NCBI GenBank assembly: GCA_003134435.1
Contig: PLBE01000117.1
Coordinates: 1 to 38,324 of the forward strand
Source: Acidobacteriaceae bacterium
GTDB taxonomy: Bacteria > Acidobacteriota > Terriglobia > Terriglobales > Acidobacteriaceae
Length of the DNA stretch: 38,324 nucleotides
Reading direction: 5' to 3'
Positions 6,350-16,217 of this stretch are shown in pieces; the stretch's first letter is position 1; each line of letters opens with the position of its first letter. The position numbers and the translations under genes are program-made. The notes beneath the pieces were generated by a model. That model was not told the DNA's origin. It was given only the letters and a program-made list of their open reading frames with translations, and did no database searches.

Positions 6350-8785
6350 ATGAAGCCTGAAGCCACCAAAGTTTCCGTTGAAATCGCAGGCGGAAAACAA
6401 CTCTCCTTCGAAACTGGAAAATTAGCCAAGCAGGCTCACGGCGCGGCCGTTGTGCGCTTCGGCGAAAATGTAGTTCTCGCCACCGCCACCTCCAATCCCG
6501 ATCCCCGCGAGGGCATCGATTTCTTTCCCCTCACCGTCGATTACCGCGAGTACACCTATGCCGGCGGGCGCATTCCCGGCGGGTTCATCAAGCGCGAAGG
6601 GCGCATGAGTGAACGTGAAGTGCTCACCAGTCGCCAGATTGACCGGCCGGTCCGCCCCATGTTCGCTGAGGGCTTCAAGTGTGAGACTCAGGTCATCACC
6701 TTTGTCCTCTCCGCCGACACTGAAAACGATCCCGATGTCTGCGGCATCAACGCCGCTTCGGCTGCCTTGACGCTCTCCGATATTCCGTTTCTCGGCCCCA
6801 TCGGCGCCGTGCGCGTCGGCCTTATCGACGGGCGCTTTATCGCCAACCCCACCTACACCGAAATGCGTGACGGCCTGCTCAATATCATGGTCGTTGGCAC
6901 CGCCGATGCCATTGTCATGATCGAGTCGGGCGCCAAAGAAGTCAAAGAAGAAACGGTGGTGGATGCGATCGAATTCGCCCACACCGAAATCAAGAAGATA
7001 TGCGCCGCCATCACCGAACTGCGCAATAAAGTCGGAAAGCCCAAGCGCGCTGTCACCCCGCCGGAATTCGACGAGGCCTATTTCAAGTCTCTGGAAGCGA
7101 AGATCGGCGCAAGATTGGCCGATGCTCTGGACACTGCCAAGCATCCGAAAGCCGAAAGCTACGAAGCGGTGCGGGTGCTCGAGAAGGAACTGCTAGCCGC
7201 CGTCCCCGAGGACGACGCTGCCGGCAAGGCCAAAGTTAAGAAATATTACGAGATCCTGCGCGAACGGATTTTCCGCAACCAGGTGATCGATCACAAGCGC
7301 CGTCCCGACGGACGCGCCTTCGACCAGATCCGCGAGATCTGGATCGAGGCCGGGGTTCTGCCCCGCGCGCACGGCAGCGCGGTTTTCACGCGCGGTGAAA
7401 CCCAGGCGCTGGTGACGACTACGCTAGGCACCAGCGACGACATGCAGCGTCTCGAAGGCTTCGAAGGCGAAGCCAAGAAGCGTTTTATGCTGCACTATAA
7501 TTTTCCGCCGTTTTCGGTGGGAGAAGTCGGCTTCATGCGGGGCGCCGGACGCCGCGAAATCGGTCACGGAGCATTGGCCGAGCGCGCCATTTCTTCCGTG
7601 CTTCCCACGGAAGACAACTGGCCTTACGCCATGCGCGTCGTCTCCGACATTCTGGAGTCGAACGGGAGTTCGTCGATGGCCACGATTTGCGGCGCCTCCC
7701 TCTCTTTGATGGATGCGGGTGTGCCATTGAAAGCTCCGGTGGCCGGCGTCGCGATGGGATTGGTGAAAGAAGGCGAGCAGTATGCCATCCTGACCGACAT
7801 CGCGGGCGCCGAAGATCATTATGGCGACATGGATTTCAAAGTAGCCGGTACCAAAGACGGCATCACCGCCCTGCAGATGGATATTAAGGTTGCCGGCATC
7901 ACTCCGCAGATCATGCGCGAGGCGCTGGCCCAGGCGCAGCGTGGACGCTTGTTCATTCTCGGAAAGATGGACGAGATCATCACCGAAGGTCGCGTCAAGG
8001 TTTCGGCTTACGCTCCTCGTATCTACACCCTGCAGATTCCGGTCGACAAGATTCGCGACGTGATTGGGCCCGGTGGCAAGATGATCCGCAGCATCATCGA
8101 GCAGACCGGCGTCAAGATCGACGTGGAAGATTCGGGCAAGGTCAACGTTGCCTCCAACGACGAAGTCTCGGCGAACAAGGCATTGCAGATCATCAAGGAC
8201 CTTACCGCGTCGGCCGAAGTGGGCAAGACATATCTCGGCAAGGTCAGCCGCTTGGCTGATTTTGGCGCGTTCGTAGAAATTCTGCCCGGCTTGGACGGTC
8301 TGCTCCACATCAGCGAAGTCGCCGAACACCGAATTAAAGATGTACGCGACGAACTGAAAGAAGGCGATCAAGTGCTGGTGAAAGTCTTGGCCGTCGAGGG
8401 CAACCGCATCAAGCTGTCAAGGAAGGCGATTCTGAAGGAGCAGCGAGCGAAAATGGGTGGCGCTGCCCCTCCCCCCGATTCAAGCGATGACGGAGTGGAA
8501 TCGTCCCCGGCAGCTCCACTGCTGTCGCAAGGCGCGCCCACAGCGGTAATCGAAGGTGGCGCGGATTTCGACGCCGACGATGAGCCAAATTTCAACCGGG
8601 TGGACGGAGTGGTGGCATCGGTCGAGGCGGGTGTCGCGCGTCCGGAAGGTGCTCGCGAAGGCCGTCCCGGCGGTGGTGGTGATCGCAATCGCCGGCGGCG
8701 CGGACGCGGAGGTCGCCCTGGCGGCGGGTCCGGAGGTCACGGGGGCGGCCATTCTGGTGGTGGCGGCGGTCGCGGACGCCGGTAG
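6350..8785 (+). CDS. pnp: Polyribonucleotide nucleotidyltransferase (PNPase)
   Basis: An 811-residue phosphorolytic 3'-5' exoribonuclease of the RNA degradosome. Two RNase PH domains (about 10-230 and 330-550) flank the helical linker; the active-site segment GDMDFKVAGTKDG is intact in the second. A KH domain with IGPGGKMIR (about 555-615) and an S1 domain (about 622-695) follow. The odd part is a tail of about 116 residues after S1: an acidic linker and then an Arg/Gly-rich end with several RGR/GGR steps. E. coli PNPase ends soon after S1. AGGA precedes the ATG. Confidence 0.97.
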   Translation: MKPEATKVSVEIAGGKQLSFETGKLAKQAHGAAVVRFGENVVLATATSNPDPREGIDFFPLTVDYREYTYAGGRIPGGFIKREGRMSEREVLTSRQIDRPVRPMFAEGFKCETQVITFVLSADTENDPDVCGINAASAALTLSDIPFLGPIGAVRVGLIDGRFIANPTYTEMRDGLLNIMVVGTADAIVMIESGAKEVKEETVVDAIEFAHTEIKKICAAITELRNKVGKPKRAVTPPEFDEAYFKSLEAKIGARLADALDTAKHPKAESYEAVRVLEKELLAAVPEDDAAGKAKVKKYYEILRERIFRNQVIDHKRRPDGRAFDQIREIWIEAGVLPRAHGSAVFTRGETQALVTTTLGTSDDMQRLEGFEGEAKKRFMLHYNFPPFSVGEVGFMRGAGRREIGHGALAERAISSVLPTEDNWPYAMRVVSDILESNGSSSMATICGASLSLMDAGVPLKAPVAGVAMGLVKEGEQYAILTDIAGAEDHYGDMDFKVAGTKDGITALQMDIKVAGITPQIMREALAQAQRGRLFILGKMDEIITEGRVKVSAYAPRIYTLQIPVDKIRDVIGPGGKMIRSIIEQTGVKIDVEDSGKVNVASNDEVSANKALQIIKDLTASAEVGKTYLGKVSRLADFGAFVEILPGLDGLLHISEVAEHRIKDVRDELKEGDQVLVKVLAVEGNRIKLSRKAILKEQRAKMGGAAPPPDSSDDGVESSPAAPLLSQGAPTAVIEGGADFDADDEPNFNRVDGVVASVEAGVARPEGAREGRPGGGGDRNRRRRGRGGRPGGGSGGHGGGHSGGGGGRGRR

Positions 8786-8816
8786 TCCATCGGTCCAGAG
8801 ATCCAGGTAATGCGAA

Positions 8817-8839
8817 GGGCCGCAGAAATGCGGCTCTTT
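8817..8839 (+). terminator. Terminator-like hairpin after pnp
   Basis: An 8-bp stem (8817-8824 with 8829-8836, one G-T pair) is closed by a GAAA tetraloop and followed by TTT. It lies 31 nt after the pnp stop and before the convergent gene's stop. The T-tract is short, so efficiency is uncertain. Confidence 0.5.
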
Positions 8840-8871
8840 GTGCGTGTCAGGAAGAGGCTTGGAGGTCTCGT

Positions 8872-10482
8872 TTAGATTCGGCCGCCCGCCGCCGCTCCTT
8901 TTTCACTCGCCGACTGCTCTTCGTGGTATTCACTTTCCGTGTTCAGGTCCCAGATATTAGTTTTGTCTTGTTGGCCCGCGACAATGTTGTCCACCGCCGT
9001 CATGGCGGTGAGCATGGAATGGTCCTGATTGTTGTAACGATGCATTCCATTTCTTCCGATCAGAAACAGATTCTCAAATTCGTCCAGGTAGCGGCGGATT
9101 TCGTCGAAGCGCCCATAGGTTCCAAAGTAGGCGGGGTAGGCCTTGGGCATCCGCAAAACGACGGAATCCAGCAAAGCGCGTTGTTCGATAATGCCAATTC
9201 GGATCAGTTCTTCCACTGCGAGTTTCTTCAGTTGTTCGTCGGTGCGGGCCCACAGTTCGTCGCCCTGGTTGCAAAAATATTCCACTCCAATCCATACCTT
9301 TTCCGGATCGCTCACCATTCCGGGGCTCCAGTTGTTGAAAATCTGCAGGCGCCCGGCAAGCACGTCCGGTTCCTGGATATAGATCCAGTTATCGCGGATC
9401 AGTTTTGAACCTGACTCGGACTCCTCTTTGATTTTCAACTCTTCCAACAGAAGGCCGACAGTCATGAAATCCCGATACATCAACCCATCGTTCACTTCCT
9501 GCACTGGCCCCGGAACCGCGCGATCAAGCGAGCGAACCAACTCCTGTACTGGCATGGTGGAAAAGACATAGTCTCCTTCGTAACGATGGGCGATGCCGTC
9601 TCCGGATTTGGCGGTCACTCCAGCCAGGCGGCGTCCTTCGGTGTGTATTTCCTGCACCGCCTGCTCCATGAGGATGGTTCCGCCCATGGCGACGACCTTT
9701 CTTGCGACTTCCTCCCACATTTGGCCAGGCCCGAACTTGGGGTAGAGGAACTGCTCAATCAGGGATGTTTCTGTTTTTTTTTGCGACACGTCGGCGGGTC
9801 CGCGCCGAAATTTCCCGCTGACGAAGTGCTTGATCGTCCTCCATATCGACAGTTCTTTGATGCGCTGCGCGCCCCACTCCGCATCGATTTCGGTGCAGGG
9901 CACGCCCCACACCTTCTCGGTGTACGACTTAAAGAAAGTACGATAAAGCTTTTCGCCGAAGCGATTGATAAAGAATTGTTCGAGATTGTTTTGTTCCTTC
10001 AACGGAAAAAGAACCCTCCGCATGTAGCTGAGCCCGATCGCAGTGGTCCTTACTGGGCCAAGTTTCCTGATCGTGTCAGGGGTGAGCGCGATAGGATAGT
10101 CGAAGAACTTTCGCAGGAAGAAGATCCGCGATTTGCGTCCCCGTACCAGCATCACGCGGTCGTCGTTTGCGGTCGCCGTGCCTTCGCCGGTAGCCACAGC
10201 ACGCGACTTGCCCTGATAACTGATCTGCACTGACGCAGGCAAGGCTTGCATCGGAAGGTGTTGGAGCCACCATTTCATTACTCGATCGCTCTTGGAGAAG
10301 AATCGGTGCCCGCCAATATCAATGCGGTTCCCTTTGTAGTTCACGGTGCGCGAGATGCCCCCGATGTGATCGCTCATTTCGATTACGATGGGCCGAATGT
10401 TTGTGCGGGTGAGCAGTTCGTAAGCCGCCGTAAGTCCCGCCGGGCCGGCTCCGATAATGACTGCAGTTTGTGGACGGCTCAA
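8872..10482 (-). CDS. FAD-dependent oxidoreductase (amine oxidase / UGM-like)
   Basis: A 536-residue flavoprotein. The N-terminal Rossmann segment [14 protein letters not shown] contains GxGxxG (G11, G13, G16), followed by the E-x7-GG signature (IEMSDHIGG) typical of the protoporphyrinogen oxidase/amine oxidase and UDP-galactopyranose mutase group. A C-terminal FAD-contact segment ([18 protein letters not shown]) is present. No signal peptide is seen. It starts 15 bp after the stop of the upstream membrane glycosyltransferase, so the two are probably co-transcribed. A role in sugar-nucleotide or polyprenyl-sugar chemistry is plausible from context; the substrate cannot be read from the sequence. 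Confidence 0.82.
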   Translation of the reverse strand: MSRPQTAVIIGAGPAGLTAAYELLTRTNIRPIVIEMSDHIGGISRTVNYKGNRIDIGGHRFFSKSDRVMKWWLQHLPMQALPASVQISYQGKSRAVATGEGTATANDDRVMLVRGRKSRIFFLRKFFDYPIALTPDTIRKLGPVRTTAIGLSYMRRVLFPLKEQNNLEQFFINRFGEKLYRTFFKSYTEKVWGVPCTEIDAEWGAQRIKELSIWRTIKHFVSGKFRRGPADVSQKKTETSLIEQFLYPKFGPGQMWEEVARKVVAMGGTILMEQAVQEIHTEGRRLAGVTAKSGDGIAHRYEGDYVFSTMPVQELVRSLDRAVPGPVQEVNDGLMYRDFMTVGLLLEELKIKEESESGSKLIRDNWIYIQEPDVLAGRLQIFNNWSPGMVSDPEKVWIGVEYFCNQGDELWARTDEQLKKLAVEELIRIGIIEQRALLDSVVLRMPKAYPAYFGTYGRFDEIRRYLDEFENLFLIGRNGMHRYNNQDHSMLTAMTAVDNIVAGQQDKTNIWDLNTESEYHEEQSASEKGAAAGGRI

Positions 10483-10497
10483 GTCTCAGGCTCCTGA

Positions 10498-12387
10498 TCA
10501 CGGAATGTGTTGTTGAACGGTTGAATACGACGCACTGCGCAATCCCGCAGGAACGGCAGTCGGCTGGGCCGGTTGACTTGGCGAGCGCGCCGGGCCCAAC
10601 GGCCCTTCAAAGGAAGGACCACTCAACGCCAGACTCCACTGTTGAGTTGCTTGGTCGTAAGGGACGAGACGCGCCGTGGAGTCTCCTCGATCAACATACC
10701 AGACCCGCCGGTCAGGGTAATAGTCGATCAGTTCCCGGTTCGCCAGGTATCCCATGTCGCGGGCCCAGATGATCTGGGAACCCTTGATGTCCGAATCATT
10801 GTAGATCCAATCCTGGGAGGGCACATCGCCCACCGGATAATGCACGATCAAAAGGTGTCTTCCGCCACGAGCCTCGAGATCCGACTTAATGCGCTCGCGT
10901 TGGACCTGGAGCGGTATATCCTGTCGCACCTCTTGCGGCGATTCCCTGGGAATCGCCGCGTAAGGATCTCTCAGGCGTTGTGCTACCGGGGAAATCAGCA
11001 ACAAGGCAAGAACGATGACGACAGCTCGCGAAGCCCAAATGCCGAACTCCGCATGGGTCTCGCGAAAATGACGCAGACTGTGGAGAACGAGCAATATGAT
11101 TGCTCCCGCGGCTGGCGCCGCGTAGTGCGCGTGCGGCGGCCAAATCTGCGCAAAGAGATCCAAAGCCAGCAGTCCCAGAGATGCCAGAATGATGCGCAAC
11201 TCCGGATCACGCGCCATCGCATACAGTGCCGGGGCGACCAGCAGCAGAAAAGGCCACAGAAAGAACGCATAGTAAACGTTCGCTTTGAGCTGCGAGAGAT
11301 ATCCCGCACCCATGGACTTCAAATTCACCAGGTCGGGCAGTTCGTGATAAACATAAAACACTCTCATCACCGGATGACGATAATCTGGAATTGGATTGGG
11401 CTTCTGGAAAAGAAATGGCTTGCTGATGTGGTAAGTCTTGAAGTTTACTGCGTAGGGCATGACCAGCGCATGCCCGGTGCTGCGCCAGTTGTAGTAGAGC
11501 ATTCCTCCAGCACCGGCGATCAGTAAAACCATCGCAGGCAGGAGCCGATTTACCATCGCTCGCCAATTACGAGCGCAGCTCTTGACGATATACGCGGCGC
11601 CGGCAAGAACCAGGGGAAGGCTGAACAGAAAGCCTTCCAGCGGGCGGCTATTTGCCAGAATGAGTAGGCCTGCCGCAAAAATGAGTGCCATCCATGAGGT
11701 CGGGTTTTTCCGGAAGCGTGGCAGAGCTCCCAAGACCAGCGCGCCGCCAATGGCGGCTACAGTTCCGCCCCAATACGAATTGATCCAGTAGGAAAATACA
11801 CCGTAACGAACGACCGCGAATGCTCCTCCAAGCCACGCCCAGGCCGGCGGCATCCAGGCGAGCAGCATCCAATAGACGGCGCTGCACATGAGCGCCGTGC
11901 TTAGCACCACGCCCGCCCAAGGCACACCCGTCAATTTCTGACCGAGGGCGAGCGTCAATCCCTGCGCCGGTGGATACATGGACTGGTAGGTCGGTTGCAC
12001 ATTGATATGAAAAGACTCGAAATGTGCCCACATCGGCCCGGCATCGTTGGTCACACGCCCGTGGGCAAATGTATCCGCGCCCAGCAGATAGCTGAATTCA
12101 TCGTGAACGACGGGGATCGGTACTGGAATTTGCGGCAACAAGGCAACTCGGAGAAAAATTACCGTCAGACCGAATGTCAGCAGCCAGAGTCCCGTTCGTT
12201 GGCTAGCCGCATGAAGCCTGGATTCAGCCCTTTCCAGAAGCACCGGCCGAAAACGGAGCAGCATCATGGTAAACAGGAAAACGACTGCCCAGAACAATAG
12301 TTCCAGAAGAAATAGCCACACACCTGCGTGGTGGTCTGGACCATATTTCAAATTGGGCAACAGCCCCAGGATTTCTTCGTGTCTCAT
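10498..12387 (-). CDS. Polytopic GT-C fold (family 39-like) glycosyltransferase
   Basis: A 629-residue integral membrane protein with about 11 hydrophobic helices in the first 450 residues and a soluble C-terminal domain. After the second helix the first outer loop carries HDEFSYLLGADTFAHGR (H95-D96-E97), the acidic DE motif of GT-C enzymes that use polyprenyl-phosphate sugars. The long loop with SMYPPAQG is also typical. It likely transfers a sugar or modifies a lipid-linked glycan on the outer face of the inner membrane. It is the first gene of a two-gene unit with the FAD oxidoreductase, 134 bp downstream of murA on the same strand. Confidence 0.75.
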   Translation of the reverse strand: MRHEEILGLLPNLKYGPDHHAGVWLFLLELLFWAVVFLFTMMLLRFRPVLLERAESRLHAASQRTGLWLLTFGLTVIFLRVALLPQIPVPIPVVHDEFSYLLGADTFAHGRVTNDAGPMWAHFESFHINVQPTYQSMYPPAQGLTLALGQKLTGVPWAGVVLSTALMCSAVYWMLLAWMPPAWAWLGGAFAVVRYGVFSYWINSYWGGTVAAIGGALVLGALPRFRKNPTSWMALIFAAGLLILANSRPLEGFLFSLPLVLAGAAYIVKSCARNWRAMVNRLLPAMVLLIAGAGGMLYYNWRSTGHALVMPYAVNFKTYHISKPFLFQKPNPIPDYRHPVMRVFYVYHELPDLVNLKSMGAGYLSQLKANVYYAFFLWPFLLLVAPALYAMARDPELRIILASLGLLALDLFAQIWPPHAHYAAPAAGAIILLVLHSLRHFRETHAEFGIWASRAVVIVLALLLISPVAQRLRDPYAAIPRESPQEVRQDIPLQVQRERIKSDLEARGGRHLLIVHYPVGDVPSQDWIYNDSDIKGSQIIWARDMGYLANRELIDYYPDRRVWYVDRGDSTARLVPYDQATQQWSLALSGPSFEGPLGPARSPSQPAQPTAVPAGLRSASYSTVQQHIP

Positions 12388-12521
12388 GCCGCTCGCCTGC
12401 GAGAATTCGCCGTACGCTCATTCTATCCGCGCGCCAAATTGGAAAGATTGAATGTTGGATTTCGCTGGTTACCTAAGTGCGTAGTCCATGCGGCGGGGAC
12501 CGGAAACTACGCCGGGCTTCT

Positions 12522-13835
12522 TCAGTCTGCCACCGCTCCCGCTCGCTTGGGAAATATATTGCCTACGCGCCGGATTTCCGCGCCCACGGCTTTAAGCTTC
12601 TCTTCAATGTGCTCGTAGCCGCGGTCGAGGTGATAGACGCGGTCAATGATGGTTTCGCCGTCAGCAACCAGGGCAGCGAGCACGAGGGATGCCGAGGCGC
12701 GCAGGTCGGAAGCGAGCACCGCTGCGGCGCTCAGTGGAGTTCGACCCCGCACGATGGCACGTCGCCCTTCGATTTTGACGTTGGCGCCCATGCGGACCAA
12801 TTCCTGCGCGTGCATGAAGCGATTCTCGAAAATATTTTCCGTGATTATCGAAGTACCCGCGGCCTGAGTAGTCAGGGCCATGTATTGCGCCTGCATGTCG
12901 GTGGGGAAGCCGGGATACTCTTCCGTTGTCAAATCGGCCGCTGTAAGCGGTTGATCCCCCATGACGCGAACGGAGTCGGCTTTCACCGCCGTCTTCACTC
13001 CGGCTTCGGCGAGTTTTTGCAGGATGGCAGTAAGGTGCGAGGGATCGCATCCGGTGACTCTGCCGTCCCCCCCAGTTAGGGCTCCGGCAATGATGAAAGT
13101 CCCGGCTTCGATGCGATCGGGAATGATGCGGTGTCTCGCTCCGTGCAGTTTCGAAACTCCCTTGATGCGGATGGTCGAGGAGCCCGCGCCCTCGATGTTC
13201 GCGCCCATGGCGTTGAGCAGCGCGCCGAGGTCCGCGACTTCGGGTTCACGGGCGCAGTTCTGCATGATCGTCTCGCCATCCGCCAGTGTGGCAGCCATCA
13301 GGAGGTCTTCCGTGCCCGTGACGGTGATTTTGTCGAAGACAATTTCCGCGCCCCGCAGGCGGTCGCCTTGGAGCGGATCGGTGACCGCTTCGACGTAGCC
13401 GTGTTCCTGTGTGATCCTGGCGCCGAGGCGCTCCAGGCCTTTAATATGCAAATCGATGGGGCGTGCCCCAATGGCGCATCCACCGGGGAGCGAGACCCGC
13501 GCGTGGCCGCAGCGCGCCACGAGCGGTCCCAGGACGAGGGTCGAAGCTCGCATCGTCTTGACCAGTTCGTAAGACGCTTCGGGCGCCGCGAGTGCTCGCG
13601 CGCAAATCGTGGTGCGATGATGGGCTCGTCCATATCCCAGTTCAACCTCGGCACCCATGGCGGCGAGCAGTTTGCGCGTGGTCTCAATGTCACGCACCTG
13701 CGGGATGTTTTCTAGAATGACCGGTTCGTCGGTGAGCAAGGCCGCCGCCATGCAAGGCAGGGCGGCGTTCTTCGCTCCGCTGATTCGGACCGTCCCCAGC
13801 AAGGGGTTGCCGCCGCGAATTACCAGCTTATCCAT
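12522..13835 (-). CDS. murA: UDP-N-acetylglucosamine 1-carboxyvinyltransferase
   Basis: A 437-residue MurA, which transfers enolpyruvate from PEP to UDP-GlcNAc, the first committed step of peptidoglycan synthesis in the cytoplasm. SGAKNA holds the conserved K22-N23 pair; the fosfomycin-target Cys is present at C120 in [26 protein letters not shown] near the C-terminus is the EPSP-synthase-like signature. Length is slightly above E. coli MurA. The Shine-Dalgarno is weak (GGAG 13 nt upstream). It follows murQ on the same strand after 145 bp, linking MurNAc salvage to resynthesis. Confidence 0.97.
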   Translation of the reverse strand: MDKLVIRGGNPLLGTVRISGAKNAALPCMAAALLTDEPVILENIPQVRDIETTRKLLAAMGAEVELGYGRAHHRTTICARALAAPEASYELVKTMRASTLVLGPLVARCGHARVSLPGGCAIGARPIDLHIKGLERLGARITQEHGYVEAVTDPLQGDRLRGAEIVFDKITVTGTEDLLMAATLADGETIMQNCAREPEVADLGALLNAMGANIEGAGSSTIRIKGVSKLHGARHRIIPDRIEAGTFIIAGALTGGDGRVTGCDPSHLTAILQKLAEAGVKTAVKADSVRVMGDQPLTAADLTTEEYPGFPTDMQAQYMALTTQAAGTSIITENIFENRFMHAQELVRMGANVKIEGRRAIVRGRTPLSAAAVLASDLRASASLVLAALVADGETIIDRVYHLDRGYEHIEEKLKAVGAEIRRVGNIFPKRAGAVAD

Positions 13836-13885
13836 AGGTAAAACCGAACTCCGCTCCCGTTAAGGTCCATTCTAGCTAGGATTGC

Positions 13886-13987
13886 CAGATGACGGCGTTG
13901 AATTAATCGCGCGGAGTTTAGATCGTAACTGCGGTGACAACCACTTGTGCACACGTCCAAACTGGACGCCGCACTTAGCGTCATCTG
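13886..13987 (-). other. Inverted repeat spanning the murQ-murA spacer
   Basis: CAGATGACG (13886-13894) and its exact complement (13979-13987) bracket the spacer; the distal arm covers the murQ stop codon. Inside is a smaller GTCC-AAACT-GGAC hairpin. It may act as an intercistronic structure or attenuator; function is inference. Confidence 0.35.
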
Positions 13988-14886
13988 CGATTGGCGAGCG
14001 CGATTGCCTGCCGCACCTGCCCTCCAGCGTGCTTCAGCGCGGCGACTGATAGAGCGCGGCTGATACCGGCTTTTGCCATCACGAGCGCAACCGGTACCCG
14101 ACATCCGGAGGCGGTGAGAAGTCTTTTTGCGGCTGCATGGTCGAGCCCCGCGACTTTCTCCAAGATACCGACTCCGCGCTCAGCCAGTTTCTCGTTTTTC
14201 GGACGCACATTAACCATCAGATTGCCATAGACACAGCCGAGACGGGTCAGCGCCCCGGTGGAGAGCGTGTTCAAGATCATCTTCTGCGCCGTCCCGGCTT
14301 TCATGCGGGTCGAGCCAGAGACCACTTCTGCGCCGACCTCCGCGACGATTTCCATGTGCGCCAATTTGCCGAGCGGAGAATTCGGGTTGCACACCACGGC
14401 AACGGTCTTGGCGCCACATCCTCGAGCATGTCGGAGGGCGCCAATGGTGAACGGAGTACGTCCACTGGCCGCGATCCCCACCACGACGTCCTTGGCGGTC
14501 GGTTTCTTTCGTGCCATAGCCTTCCGGCCTTCTTCAGGTGAATCTTCGGCGGCTTCAACGGCTGCGCCTAACGCCCTTGGGCCGCCGGCGATAACGAATT
14601 GCACCATACGCGGCCTGATGTCAAATGTCGGAGGACATTCAACCGCGTCGAGGGCGGCGATGCGACCACTGGTGCCGGTGCCCACGTAGATGAGGCGTCC
14701 GTTTTGGGACAGCGCAGCGGCGATCCAATCAATGGCTTGCGCGATGCGCCGAAGGCAGCGTCTCACGGCAGCGGCGACCCTGGCATCTTCACGGTTGATG
14801 ATCCGCGCGATGGCAAGCGACGACTTCTGATCGAAATCAGCGGACGCACGGTTTGTCTTCTCGGTGCCAAGCTGGCGAATCTGCAT
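13981..14886 (-). CDS. murQ: N-acetylmuramic acid 6-phosphate etherase
   Basis: A 301-residue SIS-fold lyase that cleaves the D-lactyl ether of MurNAc-6-P to give GlcNAc-6-P and D-lactate in cell-wall recycling. VGTGTSGRIAALDAVECPP contains E83 and AAEDSPEEG contains E114, at exactly the positions of the E. coli catalytic residues when the ATG at 14886 is used. AASGRTPF and SGSTRMKAGTAQK are the SIS phosphosugar segments. A TTG at 14934, overlapping the upstream stop as TTGA and preceded by AAGGA, would add 16 residues; coupling from that start is possible. It follows an AmiE-like hydrolase with which it is surely co-transcribed. Confidence 0.96.
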   Translation of the reverse strand: MQIRQLGTEKTNRASADFDQKSSLAIARIINREDARVAAAVRRCLRRIAQAIDWIAAALSQNGRLIYVGTGTSGRIAALDAVECPPTFDIRPRMVQFVIAGGPRALGAAVEAAEDSPEEGRKAMARKKPTAKDVVVGIAASGRTPFTIGALRHARGCGAKTVAVVCNPNSPLGKLAHMEIVAEVGAEVVSGSTRMKAGTAQKMILNTLSTGALTRLGCVYGNLMVNVRPKNEKLAERGVGILEKVAGLDHAAAKRLLTASGCRVPVALVMAKAGISRALSVAALKHAGGQVRQAIALANRR

Positions 14887-14930
14887 GCCAGTTGCTTTGC
14901 TACCGCGAGCTTTGCGGAGAGCCGGGCGTT

Positions 14931-16040
14931 TCAAGATTCCTTCCCCAAAGCTTCCATCACCGCGTCATGAAACGCAGGCCGCACCTGTTTGATCGCCTGG
15001 TTCTGGCAATCGGGCCAAGTGCGATTGGTCAGCAAAGCCACTGAAATCTGGCGTTCCGGGTCGATCCAAAAAGACGTGCCGGTGTAACCGAGATGTCCAA
15101 AGGAACGAGAAGAAAAATATTTTCCCGATTGCGACGGTGCCGAAGGTGTGTCCCATCCCAACGCTCGGGATGTGCCTTCGGGAACCGCTTCCCGGCGCGA
15201 AAAAAGTTCGATAGTCGAGGGGCGCAGGATGGGATATCCGCCGTTAAGCATGGCGTGAGCAAATATGGCGAGATCTTCGGCGGTTGCGAACAAGCCGGCG
15301 TGTCCGGCAACCCCGCCAAGCACGCTGGCGTTTTCGTCCTGCACCTCTCCTTGAATGATGCGCTGGCGGAAGGTGCGGTCGTCGTCGGTTGGCGGGATCG
15401 AGTCCCGAAAGGCAGCAGTGGGATTGAACGTCGTGTGCACCATACCCAGCGGACCAAATACTTCACGCTGGCAGAACGGCCCGAGAGATTCGTCGGCGAG
15501 GCGTTCCAGCGCGATGCCTAAGATGATGAATCCGATGTCGCTGTATTCGGCACGCGTTCCCGGGTCAGCCGTGAGCGGAGTGGTGAAGGCGGCTTGCAAA
15601 AGGTCGGCACGAGTGTGGACACGCAGAAAGAGCTTCTCATACGCCGGCAGTCCGGAGTTGTGCGCCAGCAGCATGCGCAGCGTAACCTCGCGGCGGCGCG
15701 CAACAGAATCCACAAACTCGCCAGATTCAGTGCCCGCGAATTCGGGAATGATGCCCATGACCGGGGCTTCGAGATCGAGCATCCCGCGCTCGTAGAGCAC
15801 CATCGCCATAGCAGTCGTCGCCACGACTTTCGTGAGTGACGCAAGGTCGAACAGGGTTGTGGCGATGACGTTGGGAGAAGCTGGATCATAGGTGAAGCGG
15901 CCAAGAGACTTGCAGGCGATGAGTTCCCCGCGAAAAGTGACGGCCAGCGAACATGCGGGAAAGGAGCGGGCGGCGATGGCCCTTTCGAGAATGTCGAATG
16001 CCTTGCGAAACTGATCCTGTTGCGAAGCGCAATTGCGCAT
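14931..16040 (-). CDS. Serine hydrolase, beta-lactamase/AmiE-like
   Basis: A 369-residue class C beta-lactamase-fold hydrolase. The triad motifs are S68-L-T-K71, Y166-S-D and H316-L-G, in the order of PBP4*/AmiE/esterase proteins. In Bacillus subtilis the AmiE amidase, which strips peptide from muropeptides, belongs to this fold and is encoded with murQ and namZ. Here the gene immediately precedes murQ. No signal peptide is seen from this start, implying a cytoplasmic enzyme. The frame is open to an ATG at 16175, but a good promoter (16108-16136) lies inside that extension and the family domain starts right after 16040. Amidase activity is inferred from context. Confidence 0.85.
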   Translation of the reverse strand: MRNCASQQDQFRKAFDILERAIAARSFPACSLAVTFRGELIACKSLGRFTYDPASPNVIATTLFDLASLTKVVATTAMAMVLYERGMLDLEAPVMGIIPEFAGTESGEFVDSVARRREVTLRMLLAHNSGLPAYEKLFLRVHTRADLLQAAFTTPLTADPGTRAEYSDIGFIILGIALERLADESLGPFCQREVFGPLGMVHTTFNPTAAFRDSIPPTDDDRTFRQRIIQGEVQDENASVLGGVAGHAGLFATAEDLAIFAHAMLNGGYPILRPSTIELFSRREAVPEGTSRALGWDTPSAPSQSGKYFSSRSFGHLGYTGTSFWIDPERQISVALLTNRTWPDCQNQAIKQVRPAFHDAVMEALGKES

Positions 16041-16107
16041 CAGGAAGGAAAACCCCGAGTCTCGGTTGGGTAGCGTCAGTGTCAAGGGTGTTTTGTGAAC
16101 TGATGGG

Positions 16108-16136
16108 GTTATAGCAAAGGCTGGCGGCACAGGCAA
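16108..16136 (-). promoter_or_regulatory. Promoter of the serine hydrolase-murQ unit
   Basis: On the minus strand, TTGCCT (16131-16136), a 17-bp spacer ending in TGC, and TATAAC (16108-16113) form a near-consensus extended -10 promoter. Transcription would begin near 16101, about 60 nt before the ATG at 16040. Confidence 0.5.
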
Positions 16137-16217
16137 ACTCAGAGTTACTTGGAGAGCATCGTTTGTAACCGTCATCCTTGAGCCGCGCCTCCGCGGTCAT
16201 GTAAAGTCACAAAAGAC

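Noticed and set aside
7424-8371. A 315-codon open frame on the minus strand inside pnp
   Set aside because: It lies wholly opposite a clearly conserved gene; long antisense frames are common in GC-rich DNA and it shows no domain or ribosome-binding site.
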